A stretch of 61,701 nt of DNA from JBMNCQ01 sp049366715. Lineage in GTDB: Bacteria; Bacillota; Peptococcia; Peptococcales; BICA1-8. Shown here piece after piece: positions 35,500 to 43,588 of this stretch; position 1 is the first letter of the stretch, and every line of letters starts with the position of its first letter. The position numbers and the translations under genes are program-made. The notes below the pieces were generated by a model. The model saw only the letters and a list, made by a program, of their open reading frames with translations. It made no database searches and had not been told where the DNA came from. Location of the stretch: positions 1 through 61,701 of the forward strand of contig JBMNCQ010000041.1 of assembly GCA_049366715.1 (NCBI GenBank), written 5' to 3'.

Positions 35500-37182
35500 A
35501 TGGGGAAAAAAATAGTAATAATCGGCGGGGTTGCTGCCGGGGCATCTGCTGCGGCCAAGGCGCGAAGGGATGATGAAGAGGCTGAGATTGTAGTATTTGA
35601 GAAAGGAGCGTATGTTTCCTTTGCCAATTGTGGTTTACCTTATTATATCGGCCGGGATATTAAAGAACGGGATGAACTGTTTTTAATGACACCGGAATTC
35701 TTTTATCAAAGATACCGGGTACAGGTAAAGATAAATCATGAAGTAGTTAAAATACACAGGCAGGAAAGGTACATAGAAGTAAAAGATCTGGCTTCTCAGG
35801 AAGTTTTCACCGAAAATTATGATAAGCTGGTGATCGCAACAGGGGGCTCACCGGTCAAGCCTCCTATTCCCGGTATCAATTTAGAAAATATTTTTACCTT
35901 GTTTACTGTTCCTGATGTTGATGCAATTGAAAAGGCCTTAGAACAGGGCAAGGTTGCCAGGGTTGCCATTGTTGGAGGCGGTTATATAGGTCTGGAGGCG
36001 GCGGAAGCATTTTTAAAGAGGGATAAAGAGGTTACTTTAATTGAGAAAACAGAGCAGTTGCTGCCTTATTTAGATGAGGAGATGGCGGTTCCCCTGGCCC
36101 TTCATTTAGAGAACATGGGTGCAAAAGTAATTTTGGGCAATGGCGTTAAAGAATTCACCGGCAGTAAAAACGTAACGGGTATTGTTTTAGAAGACGGTGC
36201 GGTAATAGAGGCTGATTTAGTAATTGTAGCGATAGGTGCCAGGCCGCAATTGGATTTGGCTAAAGATGCCGGTATACAGCTCGGGTCCGGGGGTGGTGTG
36301 AAAGTCGATGCTGCCCTGAGAACAAATGACCCGCATATTTATGCAGGCGGAGATATCATTGAGACGATGCACTTAGTTACCCGTAAGATGACCAGGATTC
36401 CCCTGGCCGGTCCTGCCAATAAGCAGGGGAGAATAATCGGTGCAAATGTTGTGGGGGGAAAAAAATATTTTAAAGGCGTTTTAGGAACTTCTATTGTTAA
36501 GGCAGGCGAGTTAACTGCCGCGAAAACAGGTATTGGTGAGAAAGAAGCGCAAGAGCATGGTTTTTCTTATTTTGTTTCTTATACACCAGCCTTAGATCAT
36601 GCCGGGTATTATCCCGGGGCGCGGCACATGTTAATTAAATTAGTTATCGAAGAGCATTCCGGCCGGATATTAGGTGCGCAGATTATAGGATGGCAGGGAG
36701 TAGATAAACGTATAGATGTTTTAGCAACGGCAATCTATGCCGATCTTACCGTTGAAGATCTGGAAAATCTTGATCTAGCTTATGCTCCGCCTTATTCATC
36801 GGCCAAGGATCCTGTAATTATTGCAGGTTTTGTAGCTGCCAATATTCTTAGAGGTGAGATTGAACTGACGTCACCTGAAATCATCAAAAAGGCAGTAAAT
36901 AAGATTATTCAAGATGACTGGCAAATAGTTGATGTACGCACAGCCGAAGAATATCAAGAAGAAGGGCACGTCCCCGGAGCTGTCTTAATACCCATTGATG
37001 AATTGCGGGAAAGGTATCAAGAACTTGATGCCGGCAGGAAAACCGCCCTTTACTGTAAAGTTGGTTACCGCTCATATCTGGGATATAAAATTTTAAAAGA
37101 ACGGGGCTTTAAAGAAGTTTATAATATCAGTGGCGGATATATGGGATATAAAACTGATTTGGGGATTAAAAAAACACCGTAA
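35500..37182 (+). CDS. CoA-disulfide reductase with C-terminal rhodanese domain
   Basis: A 560-residue flavoprotein of the CoADR-Rhd type. The N-terminal FAD Rossmann motif is VIIGGVAAGASAAAKARR, the active Cys is in SFANCGLPYYIG (Cys44), NAD(P)H binds at VAIVGGGYIGLEAAEAF (~165), and a dimerisation domain follows (~320-440). Residues ~465-555 are a rhodanese domain with the active Cys in LYCKVGYRS. Family members reduce CoA disulfide, CoA-polysulfide or NAD(P)H-linked sulfur. ATG 35500 is chosen because AAAGGAGG precedes it. The stop codon lies in the loop of a terminator shared with the next, convergent gene. Confidence 0.93.
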   Translation: MGKKIVIIGGVAAGASAAAKARRDDEEAEIVVFEKGAYVSFANCGLPYYIGRDIKERDELFLMTPEFFYQRYRVQVKINHEVVKIHRQERYIEVKDLASQEVFTENYDKLVIATGGSPVKPPIPGINLENIFTLFTVPDVDAIEKALEQGKVARVAIVGGGYIGLEAAEAFLKRDKEVTLIEKTEQLLPYLDEEMAVPLALHLENMGAKVILGNGVKEFTGSKNVTGIVLEDGAVIEADLVIVAIGARPQLDLAKDAGIQLGSGGGVKVDAALRTNDPHIYAGGDIIETMHLVTRKMTRIPLAGPANKQGRIIGANVVGGKKYFKGVLGTSIVKAGELTAAKTGIGEKEAQEHGFSYFVSYTPALDHAGYYPGARHMLIKLVIEEHSGRILGAQIIGWQGVDKRIDVLATAIYADLTVEDLENLDLAYAPPYSSAKDPVIIAGFVAANILRGEIELTSPEIIKKAVNKIIQDDWQIVDVRTAEEYQEEGHVPGAVLIPIDELRERYQELDAGRKTALYCKVGYRSYLGYKILKERGFKEVYNISGGYMGYKTDLGIKKTP

Positions 37183-37198
37183 AGGTGTTTTTTTAATC
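37164..37198. terminator. Shared bidirectional terminator of convergent genes
   Basis: GATTAAAAAAACACC / GGTGTTTTTTTAATC, 15-bp perfect stem with loop GTAAA. The stop of the plus-strand CoA-disulfide reductase gene is in the loop and that of the minus-strand gene is in the right arm. Confidence 0.88.
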
Positions 37199-37477
37199 GT
37201 TAATTATTTTGTAAGCTTTATGGGCATGATTCTTGTAAACCCAAATCGTATAGGATATCGGCGGTATTTGAGAGTTTAAAGTATTTTTGCGGAAATTAAA
37301 TTCTTCACCGCCGGAGGTCGTTTTGTATTTAATTCCTGAACTCTGCAGTTTACCAATGATATTCATATATTTTTCCGGATTTTGGGTAGTGAGTAATTCC
37401 TCCCATTTTTGCCGATTACTGTACCAAAAGAGGAACCCGATAATCAGTAAAATAATAAAGACAAATAAGCTGAACAT
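37193..37477 (-). CDS. Small single-pass membrane protein of unknown function
   Basis: A 94-residue protein with one N-terminal membrane segment (FVFIILLIIGFLFWYSN) and a soluble part of ~70 residues (QKWEELLTTQNPEKYMNIIGKLQSSGIKYK...). The soluble part resembles small putative signal-transducing domains but I cannot assign it. GGGGGAT precedes the ATG at 37477; the frame opens 18 nt earlier without a ribosome site. It is directly upstream (same strand as) the YibE/F gene... it lies 44 nt downstream of that gene's stop, so the two may share a transcript. Confidence 0.65.
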   Translation of the reverse strand: MFSLFVFIILLIIGFLFWYSNRQKWEELLTTQNPEKYMNIIGKLQSSGIKYKTTSGGEEFNFRKNTLNSQIPPISYTIWVYKNHAHKAYKIIND

Positions 37478-37521
37478 AAATAATCCCCCAAACAAAGGAT
37501 GTTAGCTAATTTTATTATAGC

Positions 37522-38652
37522 CTATTTTCTAAATGATGTGTGCTTTTTAAATAGAAAACCTGAGGCCAGAGCAGTTAGCGGAATAGCAAGAACTAATCCG
37601 AAGCTCCCCGATAGAGCCCTTATGAACTCCGTTGCTAAGAAATCCATGTTGATCAGTTTTACGAAGGGTTGTTCATAAGCCATAAATAACAGCAGCAAGG
37701 GAAGAGAAGTACCGGTATAAGCCAGGATTAAAGTATTGGACATAGTCCCCATTATGTCCTTACCAACATTCATTCCTGAGCCGAATAGCTCTTTAAAGCT
37801 TAAATCAGTACCGATTTTATTAATTTCCTCCATTGCGGAGGCGATAGACATACTGACATCCATAACCGCTCCTAGGGAGCCGATTATGATACCTGCGAAT
37901 AACAAGCCTCTATAGTCAAAATTTATTTCCTGGGGAATGTATAAGAGCATTTGGGCCTCTTCACCGCTTAAGCCTTTTAAATTTGTCAGGTACCCGATTA
38001 GCATGGCGATAAGCGCTGCGGCCAGTAAGCCTCCTGTTGTTCCTAGAATTGCGGAAAGGGTTTTTTTGCTAAAGCCGCTGATGATCAAAAAAGTAAGGGC
38101 ATTAACAAAAATCCCTGTTAACAGAGCCAGCCAGACCGGACTATAACCTTTAAACAACAAGGGCAGCATAATCTTGCCGATTATTAACATCGTAAGTCCC
38201 AGGGTTATGACAGCTTTTAACCCCTGTTTGCGGCCGATAATGATCAAGAGGATAATAAAAATGGCTGCCAGGACGAAAAGATATGTATCCCTTTGAAAGT
38301 CGACAATATAACTGTTAAAAAGATCCCCCGCCAGTATTTCAACCATAAGCAAAACTTTATCACCTTTTTGAAACCAGATATCATAGGCCGGATTTCCTGT
38401 TGTTGAATTTTCAATCGTAACAATTTCATTTTTAAATTGACCATTGAGGATTTTCACTTGTAACTTTTGGTAGTCAACGGTCATTCCCGCTCCATACTCT
38501 TTATCGAATTCCTGCTCTAAAATTTCGATTACTTCACCTTTAGCATACTCAGTAGGAAGAGGCTCATCTGCCGGTAGCTGCGAATCGTCTGCCCGGACCA
38601 CTGTCGGAATAAAGCAAATCAATAATAGTAAAATTAAGCATAACTTTTTCAT
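37522..38652 (-). CDS. YibE/F family membrane protein
   Basis: A 376-residue protein with an N-terminal signal peptide (to ~21, ADDSQ), an extracytoplasmic beta-rich domain (~30-125), then about eight membrane segments. The membrane part carries the family sequences LITLG... and GSLGAVMDVSMSIASAM(~255-270), typical of YibE/F. The function of the family is unknown. AGGTGGG precedes the ATG. Confidence 0.9.
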   Translation of the reverse strand: MKKLCLILLLLICFIPTVVRADDSQLPADEPLPTEYAKGEVIEILEQEFDKEYGAGMTVDYQKLQVKILNGQFKNEIVTIENSTTGNPAYDIWFQKGDKVLLMVEILAGDLFNSYIVDFQRDTYLFVLAAIFIILLIIIGRKQGLKAVITLGLTMLIIGKIMLPLLFKGYSPVWLALLTGIFVNALTFLIISGFSKKTLSAILGTTGGLLAAALIAMLIGYLTNLKGLSGEEAQMLLYIPQEINFDYRGLLFAGIIIGSLGAVMDVSMSIASAMEEINKIGTDLSFKELFGSGMNVGKDIMGTMSNTLILAYTGTSLPLLLLFMAYEQPFVKLINMDFLATEFIRALSGSFGLVLAIPLTALASGFLFKKHTSFRK

Positions 38653-38890
38653 ATAATCCCACCTTTACCTATCTAAAATATCAAATATTTAAAAGAAAAA
38701 CAATGGGAAAAGCAGTGGAAAAGGCCTGATTATAACGCTGCTCAGTTTCTTATAGACAGAGGGATCTATTAAATTATTCCATGTTTAACCCTCCAAATCA
38801 GATAGTATATTTCTTGCTTTAACCGGCGGGATTTATTATTTGTTACATGAATTAAAAAAAGCTGGATAAAATATTGTCGAGGTGATATGA

Positions 38891-39712
38891 ATGAAAAAAA
38901 GTTATATATTGGGAGCCCTGGCAGTATTCGTTGTCGGAGGAATTGTCACTTGGAGTTATCTGTTTCCCTCCAGTGATATTGCGAAGAAACCCATAGCACC
39001 GGATGATTTTGAATTAGCCGGCGGTTCGGAAAAAGAAGGGCGTGGTTTCCCACAGCGGGAAATTATCGACTTAGCTTCAGAATACCCTAAGGTTTTCTAC
39101 CGGCAGGGCTCTCAAAAACAAGCCAAAGTAGCATTAACATTTGATGATGGTCCTGACAACAATTATACTGTGAAAATTTTGGATGTCTTGAAGAAACATG
39201 ATGTACCCGCTACTTTTTTTGTAATCGGCCAAAGATGTAAAATGTACCCGCAAATAGTTGAGCGGATGGTGAAGGAAGGGCATATTCTAGGTAGTCATAC
39301 CTGGTCCCATCCTAACCTCATCAAAATTTCCGATCAGGAGGCGATTAAGGAAATAAGCTCTACAGAGGAGATTATTAAAAATGAAACCGGCTATACCCCG
39401 TTACTATTCAGGTCACCTTATGGTTCCATGGATAGGCAAAAGGTGGAGCTTGTCAGAGACCGGGGCTATAAAATCATAGCCTGGGATGTCGACTCCCTGG
39501 ATTGGAAAGGGCTCTCGGCAGCAGAGGTGAAAACGAATGTTCTGGAAAACATGCACCAGGGCTCTATTATCTTACAGCATTGTGCCGGAGGGGTTGGTGA
39601 AGATTTAAGCGGTACTGTACAGGCTTTGGACGATGTTATTCGTGTCTTAAAAGAGGATGGCTATCAGTTTGTGACCGTTGATAAATTATTGGGAATACCA
39701 TATCGAAAATAA
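38891..39712 (+). CDS. Polysaccharide deacetylase (NodB domain), membrane-anchored
   Basis: A 273-residue protein with one N-terminal membrane anchor (~4-26) and a NodB domain (~75-270). Metal and catalytic motifs are TFDDGPDNNYT, SHTWSHPNL, RSPYGSMD and LQHCAGG. It should remove acetyl groups from N-acetylated sugars in peptidoglycan outside the membrane; Bacillus relatives act during sporulation or germination. GAGGTGA precedes the ATG. Confidence 0.92.
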   Translation: MKKSYILGALAVFVVGGIVTWSYLFPSSDIAKKPIAPDDFELAGGSEKEGRGFPQREIIDLASEYPKVFYRQGSQKQAKVALTFDDGPDNNYTVKILDVLKKHDVPATFFVIGQRCKMYPQIVERMVKEGHILGSHTWSHPNLIKISDQEAIKEISSTEEIIKNETGYTPLLFRSPYGSMDRQKVELVRDRGYKIIAWDVDSLDWKGLSAAEVKTNVLENMHQGSIILQHCAGGVGEDLSGTVQALDDVIRVLKEDGYQFVTVDKLLGIPYRK

Positions 39713-39769
39713 AAGGAGTTTTCCCGGGTAATATTTATATCAAATTCCGGAATCGTTTATGAGGTCTCT

Positions 39770-40207
39770 ATGCGGTTATGGTCAATTCATCCCCGGTACT
39801 TGGATGTCAAGGGGCTGGTAGCATTATGGAGGGAAGCATTGTTAGCCCAGCAGGTTTTGATAAACAAGACGCAGGGTTACAGACTTCACCCCCAGTTAAG
39901 CAGGTTTAAAAAAGCGAAGGAACCTTTAGCTGTAATAGGCGGGTATCTCTATCAAGTTTATCTTGAAGCATGCCAAAGAGGGTATAAGTTTGATAAGGGA
40001 AAGATTTTATCGGCAAAAAAGATGACCGGCTCTCTTCCGGTAAATAGGGGGCAGATCATTTATGAATTTGAGCATTTAAAAAAGAAACTGATCTTAAGAG
40101 ACCCGGAAAAATATCAGGTACTGGTGAAAGTATCTCCAGATAAGCTGGAAGCTAATCCGGTTTTTATTATCGTAAATGGCGAAATTGAAGAATGGGAAAG
40201 AATCTAA
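39770..40207 (+). CDS. Pyrimidine dimer DNA glycosylase family protein
   Basis: A 145-residue protein matching the pyrimidine-dimer glycosylase/endonuclease V family: MRLWSIHPRYLDVKGLVALWREALLAQ, then GYRLHPQLSRFK and a C-terminal GKILSAKKMTGSLPVNRGQI. Such enzymes cut at UV-induced dimers. No DNA repair genes lie beside it. The ribosome site is weak (TGAGGT). Confidence 0.88.
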   Translation: MRLWSIHPRYLDVKGLVALWREALLAQQVLINKTQGYRLHPQLSRFKKAKEPLAVIGGYLYQVYLEACQRGYKFDKGKILSAKKMTGSLPVNRGQIIYEFEHLKKKLILRDPEKYQVLVKVSPDKLEANPVFIIVNGEIEEWERI

Positions 40208-40288
40208 CAAGGTTTTTTCTCATTTTTTTTCTTATGCAGGTCTAGACCTCACAAGAGGAAAGGGGTCTTATTTTAAATAAGACCGGGG

Positions 40289-40330
40289 AAAAGGCGCTCA
40301 TTGAGAAAAGTAAAAACAGGCGTCTTTTTG
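40289..40330 (+). terminator. Probable terminator after the dimer glycosylase gene
   Basis: AAAAGGCGCT pairs with GGCGTCTTTT using two G-U pairs, with a ~20-nt loop and T-run. Confidence 0.55.
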
Positions 40331-40704
40331 TAGTTTGCATCCCCGTGTTAAGTTTAATGTGAAAAGGCAGGAATTCTCAAACTTTCCAGAAAGCTGAATA
40401 AAAAATTAAAAAGTGATTAAAGTAGAGATTAAAACGGAGCAAAAAAGTTTTTGGAAAACCTGGAAAAAGATTCACAAGGACAGCCGAATATGTTTATTTA
40501 TACTCGCAATCTGTAAAATTGTTATGGATCAATTTTTTAAGCGGTATTTTCCGGGGATTAGGTGGCTCAGTTATCTATTTTTGAGACAATTGGCGGTACG
40601 CAATATTCCTTTAATTTGGTAACTTTATTGCTGAAATTGTCCAGCAGCATTTATGAGAAGTTCGTGTATAAAATCCAATTATTTATGCTATTTTTGTTTT
40701 TATA

Positions 40705-40733
40705 TTGACAATTAGCTCTTTGATTATTATTAT
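40705..40733 (+). promoter_or_regulatory. Strong sigma-A promoter for the FCD/GntR regulator
   Basis: Consensus TTGACA (40705-40710), 17-nt spacer, TATTAT (40728-40733). A 14-bp palindrome AATAATCGATTATT (40742-40755) overlaps the expected transcription start and could be an autoregulatory operator. Confidence 0.75.
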
Positions 40734-40807
40734 AAATAATAAATAATCGATTATTAAATGATTCACAATTTTAAAATTTTAAATTGTCTATTGTGAGGTG
40801 CCCCTTT

Positions 40808-41464
40808 TTGAAGGTAAATGGAGATAAACCTTTAGAAAGAAAAGTCTTAAGGTATGAAATTAAAAAAATTCTCACTGAGGCCATTTTGAACGGGGATATT
40901 GGACCAGGGGAAAGAATTATTGAAACTAGGATCGCAAAGGATTTGCAAGTGAGTCAGGCACCGGTCCGGGAAGCAATCAGGGAATTAGAACATATGGGAC
41001 TTGTTGAGACCCAGCCGTACAAGGGTGCTTTTGTAAAAATTATTAAAAAAGAAGAAGTTTTTGAAGCCTATAAGCTGCGCATACTTATTGAGAGTTATGC
41101 GGCTGAAATTGTCGGGGGAAAAATCAATCCTGATCTCTTAGCTGAATTTGCAACACTAATCAGCAGAATGAAACAGTATGGTGCGGATAACAACCGTACT
41201 GAATTTATAGAATTAGATATCAGTTTTCATGAATTAATTATCAAGTCTACAGAGAGTACTTTATTATACAGGATTTGGTCCATAATAAATATGGCCCATC
41301 TGCCTTATCTTACTTTTACCAAATCAACAATGAGTTTTTCATCCCTTGTTCTTCAACATGAACGTATCTATGAGGCATTTAAGGAATGTAATCCGGAAAA
41401 AGCAGCTAAAGCCGTTAAGGACCACATTGAAGAACTGGGAGAAAAAATAACTGATCATTTTTAA
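40808..41464 (+). CDS. GntR family regulator, FCD (FadR C-terminal) type
   Basis: A 218-residue regulator with an N-terminal winged HTH (~15-75; ILTEAILNGDIGPGERI, QVSQAPVREAIRELEHMGLV) and a C-terminal FCD helical domain (~85-210) with the metal-ligand pattern D..FHELI (~138) and a later QHERIYEAF. FCD regulators bind small acids. TTG 40808 is chosen because GTGAGGTG (40793-40800) precedes it. It is monocistronic (terminator at 41513), so its target is elsewhere or itself. Confidence 0.9.
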   Translation: MKVNGDKPLERKVLRYEIKKILTEAILNGDIGPGERIIETRIAKDLQVSQAPVREAIRELEHMGLVETQPYKGAFVKIIKKEEVFEAYKLRILIESYAAEIVGGKINPDLLAEFATLISRMKQYGADNNRTEFIELDISFHELIIKSTESTLLYRIWSIINMAHLPYLTFTKSTMSFSSLVLQHERIYEAFKECNPEKAAKAVKDHIEELGEKITDHF

Positions 41465-42059
41465 GCTGTTATCAAAGGTAGACTATTTAATAGATAATCT
41501 ACCTCCTCACTCACTTGCTAGTGACAACTAGCAAGTTTTTTTTGTATTTTAGCGGGAATTAAAGAAGCTCTGTTTGGCAGGTGAGAAAAAGGTGATATTG
41601 TCCTAGTATTTTCTTTGGAACAGGTTAGTTAAGGATAATAATCACTCATAACCGGCAATGTAAGGGATAAATGGAAGGATTAAGCTTGCCGGGTGGAGAA
41701 ACAATAAAAGCAGAACAAAATTTTTCTGAAGTTCCTGGAACATTTTGCGGAGCGGGCCCGGCAGCTGAAAATCTTTCTGACATATTTACTGCGGATTTTT
41801 AATAATATAAAGGAAGTATGCCGGGATGTTAAGAAGTATTAAATTATCCTACAGGTTAAGATATTCCGGATCAACGTTGATTTTTGATTAATCCGGTGAT
41901 TCGGAGAGTATGAGGCTGTTTAGGCTTAGCAGCCGGGGAAATGACAAAGGGTAGGCATTATTTATTAATCGGTGAAATGGCCTAGCAAGATCATTAATGA
42001 TAAAGATGATGAAGCTGCTGTTTTACCGGTATTAATTTAGAAGATAGGAGTGTGTTTAA
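41465..42059. other. 595-nt stretch without a clear gene
   Basis: Apart from the terminator at 41513 I see no gene, known RNA or clear repeat. A 43-codon frame (41671-41802) has a weak ribosome site and no recognisable sequence. It could be decayed coding DNA or an untranslated leader of the next gene. Confidence 0.5.
41513..41543 (+). terminator. Intrinsic terminator after the FCD/GntR gene
   Basis: ACTTGCTAGT / ACTAGCAAGT, 10-bp perfect stem with loop GACA, then eight Ts. Confidence 0.92.
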
Positions 42060-42632
42060 ATGTACAAAGTAATATTACTGTCGGGAAGTCCCAGAAATGA
42101 AGGAAATACCCACCAGGTTTTGCAGGCATGTAAGGAGGAAATTGAAAAGGAAGGTTTAGAGGCGGAGATTGTTACTTTAGTGGGCCAAGATATTAAAGGC
42201 TGTATTGCCTGCTATAAGTGCGGGGAATTGGGAAAATGTGCACTTAATGACGGATTAAATGAAATTATTGATAAAATTAGGGATGCCCAGGGTTTGATAG
42301 CAGGGGCACCGGTTTATTTCGGTACACCAAGGGGAGACCTGATGAACGCACTGCAAAGAATCGGCATGGTTTCCAGGAGTTCCAGCAGATTTTTATCCTG
42401 GAAGGTTGGGGGACCTATTGCGGTAGCCCGCAGGGGCGGCGTTACCAATTCTTACCAGGAAATGTCGATGATGTTTTTTATTAATGAGATGATCGTTCCG
42501 GGGTCAAATTACTGGAATATAGTTTTTGGCGGCAAAGAAAAAGGCAGTGCTTTGCAGGATCAGGAGGGTATGGCCACCGTTACCAAATTCTCCAATAATG
42601 TAGCCAGGCTCATTAAAAAAATTAATGTTTAA
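42060..42632 (+). CDS. Flavodoxin-fold iron-sulfur flavoprotein
   Basis: A 190-residue protein of the NADPH-dependent FMN reductase superfamily. The FMN-phosphate loop is LSGSPRNEGNTHQ (~7-19), and a Cys-rich loop CIACYKCGELGKC (~48-60) resembles the 4Fe-4S motif of archaeal-type iron-sulfur flavoproteins. AGAPVYFGTPRGDLMN (~82-97) is the second FMN loop. It likely moves electrons between ferredoxin and small acceptors in an anaerobe. It stands alone. Confidence 0.88.
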   Translation: MYKVILLSGSPRNEGNTHQVLQACKEEIEKEGLEAEIVTLVGQDIKGCIACYKCGELGKCALNDGLNEIIDKIRDAQGLIAGAPVYFGTPRGDLMNALQRIGMVSRSSSRFLSWKVGGPIAVARRGGVTNSYQEMSMMFFINEMIVPGSNYWNIVFGGKEKGSALQDQEGMATVTKFSNNVARLIKKINV

Positions 42633-42764
42633 AACAGTTAAGAGATGATAAAACATTAAGATATCGTTTATCGTTCACAGGACATAGTTTATCGTAGTTT
42701 TCTGTTTCTGGTGCATCAATACTGCAGTTGCTGAAGTTCTTCCGGTGGGAAGTGACTGGTGGCT

Positions 42765-42806
42765 GACGAAGGGAGACTGCTTCGTCCCTCGCAGTGACAT
42801 GAATGG
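42765..42806 (+). repeat. Short dispersed repeat of the RGTKQS-encoding type
   Basis: GACGAAGGGAGACTGCTTCGTC is followed by CCTCGCAGTGACATGAATGGG. On the minus strand it encodes the peptide MSLRGTKQSP, known from spurious proteins made by a widespread bacterial intergenic repeat. The internal arms GACGAAG / CTTCGTC form a hairpin. Similar 16-17-nt sequences flank it (AATACTGCAGTTGCTG at ~42718 and ATACTGCGGCTTGCTG at ~42843). Confidence 0.65.
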
Positions 42807-42851
42807 GATTTTTATTATGAAAATATGGTTTATTGATGAGGCATACTGCGG

Positions 42852-42877
42852 CTTGCTGTTTTTCAGCAAGTTTTTTT
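42852..42877 (+). terminator. Intrinsic terminator
   Basis: CTTGCTG / CAGCAAG with loop of five Ts, followed by seven Ts; probably ends the flavoprotein transcript. Confidence 0.82.
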
Positions 42878-43023
42878 ATTTGTAATTTTTATGATAGCAT
42901 GATTACAGACAGCCCCGGGTAATAAATGATTGACTTTAAACGGATGGCCCTTAAACTTCGCGAAAATTGTTTCGCAATATTTTATGTCACAAAACTTTTA
43001 GCTGTTGTGTCTTATAAGTGAGA

Positions 43024-43045
43024 AGGAAATTGGCCGGTCAATTTC
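43024..43045. repeat. Inverted repeat ahead of the sigma factor gene
   Basis: GGAAATTG / CAATTTCC perfect 8-bp arms around GCCGGT, ending seven nt before the GTG at 43052. Possible mRNA hairpin or operator. Confidence 0.55.
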
Positions 43046-43051
43046 CAGGGG

Positions 43052-43588
43052 GTGGTACAAATAGAAAGTGTGGTAACAGTGATGGCTGATTCAAAAGAAA
43101 AACAGGATTTTGCAGGAGAATTTAAAATGTATTACCCTATTTTAATAAAACAAGTTACTTTTTTACTGGGGGATACAAGTATTGCGGAAGATATCGTACA
43201 GGATACTTTAATAAAGTATTATTATACTAAAAAATCGGATATTACTAATCCCAAAGCCTGGTTGTTGAGGGTAGCGGTAAATAGTACTTATAATTATCTC
43301 CGTTCTGAGAAGAACCGCAAGAAAAGAGAAGAAATCAATATTAGTGAGAATTCTTGTGATGTGGAGGAAATTGTCATAAAAAATCAACAAATAAAAACAG
43401 TCAGGGAAGCGATCGGTGCAATTCCCGAAAGGGAGAGAATGTTGATCCTTTTAAAATATACAGGATATACCTATAGTGAGATTTCGCAAGTGCTGGGAAT
43501 AGAAGCGTCATCAGTAGGTACCATGCTGGCCCGGGCTAAAAAGAAATTTAAAAATGCCTTGCTCAGCTTGAAAGGAGACGAAATATAG
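43052..43588 (+). CDS. ECF-type sigma-70 family RNA polymerase sigma factor
   Basis: A 178-residue sigma factor: region 2 (EFKMYYPILIKQVTFLLGDTSIAEDIVQDTLIKYYY, read in two parts, ~25-60) and region 4 (IPERERMLILLKYTGYTYSEI, then SVGTMLARAKKKF, ~125-165). It has no region 1 or 3, as in ECF sigmas. The start is uncertain: GTG 43052 directly follows AGGGG with no spacer, GTG 43070 and ATG 43082 are alternatives. One base separates its stop from the anti-sigma gene, making a sigma/anti-sigma/ABC operon. Confidence 0.92.
   Translation: MVQIESVVTVMADSKEKQDFAGEFKMYYPILIKQVTFLLGDTSIAEDIVQDTLIKYYYTKKSDITNPKAWLLRVAVNSTYNYLRSEKNRKKREEINISENSCDVEEIVIKNQQIKTVREAIGAIPERERMLILLKYTGYTYSEISQVLGIEASSVGTMLARAKKKFKNALLSLKGDEI

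Larger units (their letters stand above)
40208..40807. other. 600-nt gene-free stretch with palindromes, terminator and GntR promoter
   Basis: It holds the palindromes AGGTCTAGACCT (40238-40249) and GGTCTTATTTTAAATAAGACC split at its centre (40264-40284), a long-loop terminator (40289-40329), a strong promoter (40705-40733) and near-palindromes next to the regulator start. A 69-codon frame at 40413 has no ribosome site and is not accepted. Confidence 0.6.
42633..43051. other. 419-nt gene-free region with a dispersed-repeat copy and sigma gene leader
   Basis: It contains the dispersed repeat at 42765-42806, a terminator at 42852, GCGAAA-ATTG-TTTCGC (42959-42974), and the inverted repeat just before the sigma factor gene (43024-43045). 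No gene is supported. Confidence 0.6.

Noticed and set aside
40413..40622. 69-codon plus-strand frame
   Set aside because: It has no ribosome site, a biased composition and lies in a stretch otherwise made of regulatory elements.
41671..41802. 43-codon plus-strand frame
   Set aside because: Weak ribosome site and no recognisable features; not strong enough to call.
42675..42869. 64-codon minus-strand frame encoding MSLRGTKQSP
   Set aside because: This is the well-known spurious translation of a dispersed repeat, not a gene.
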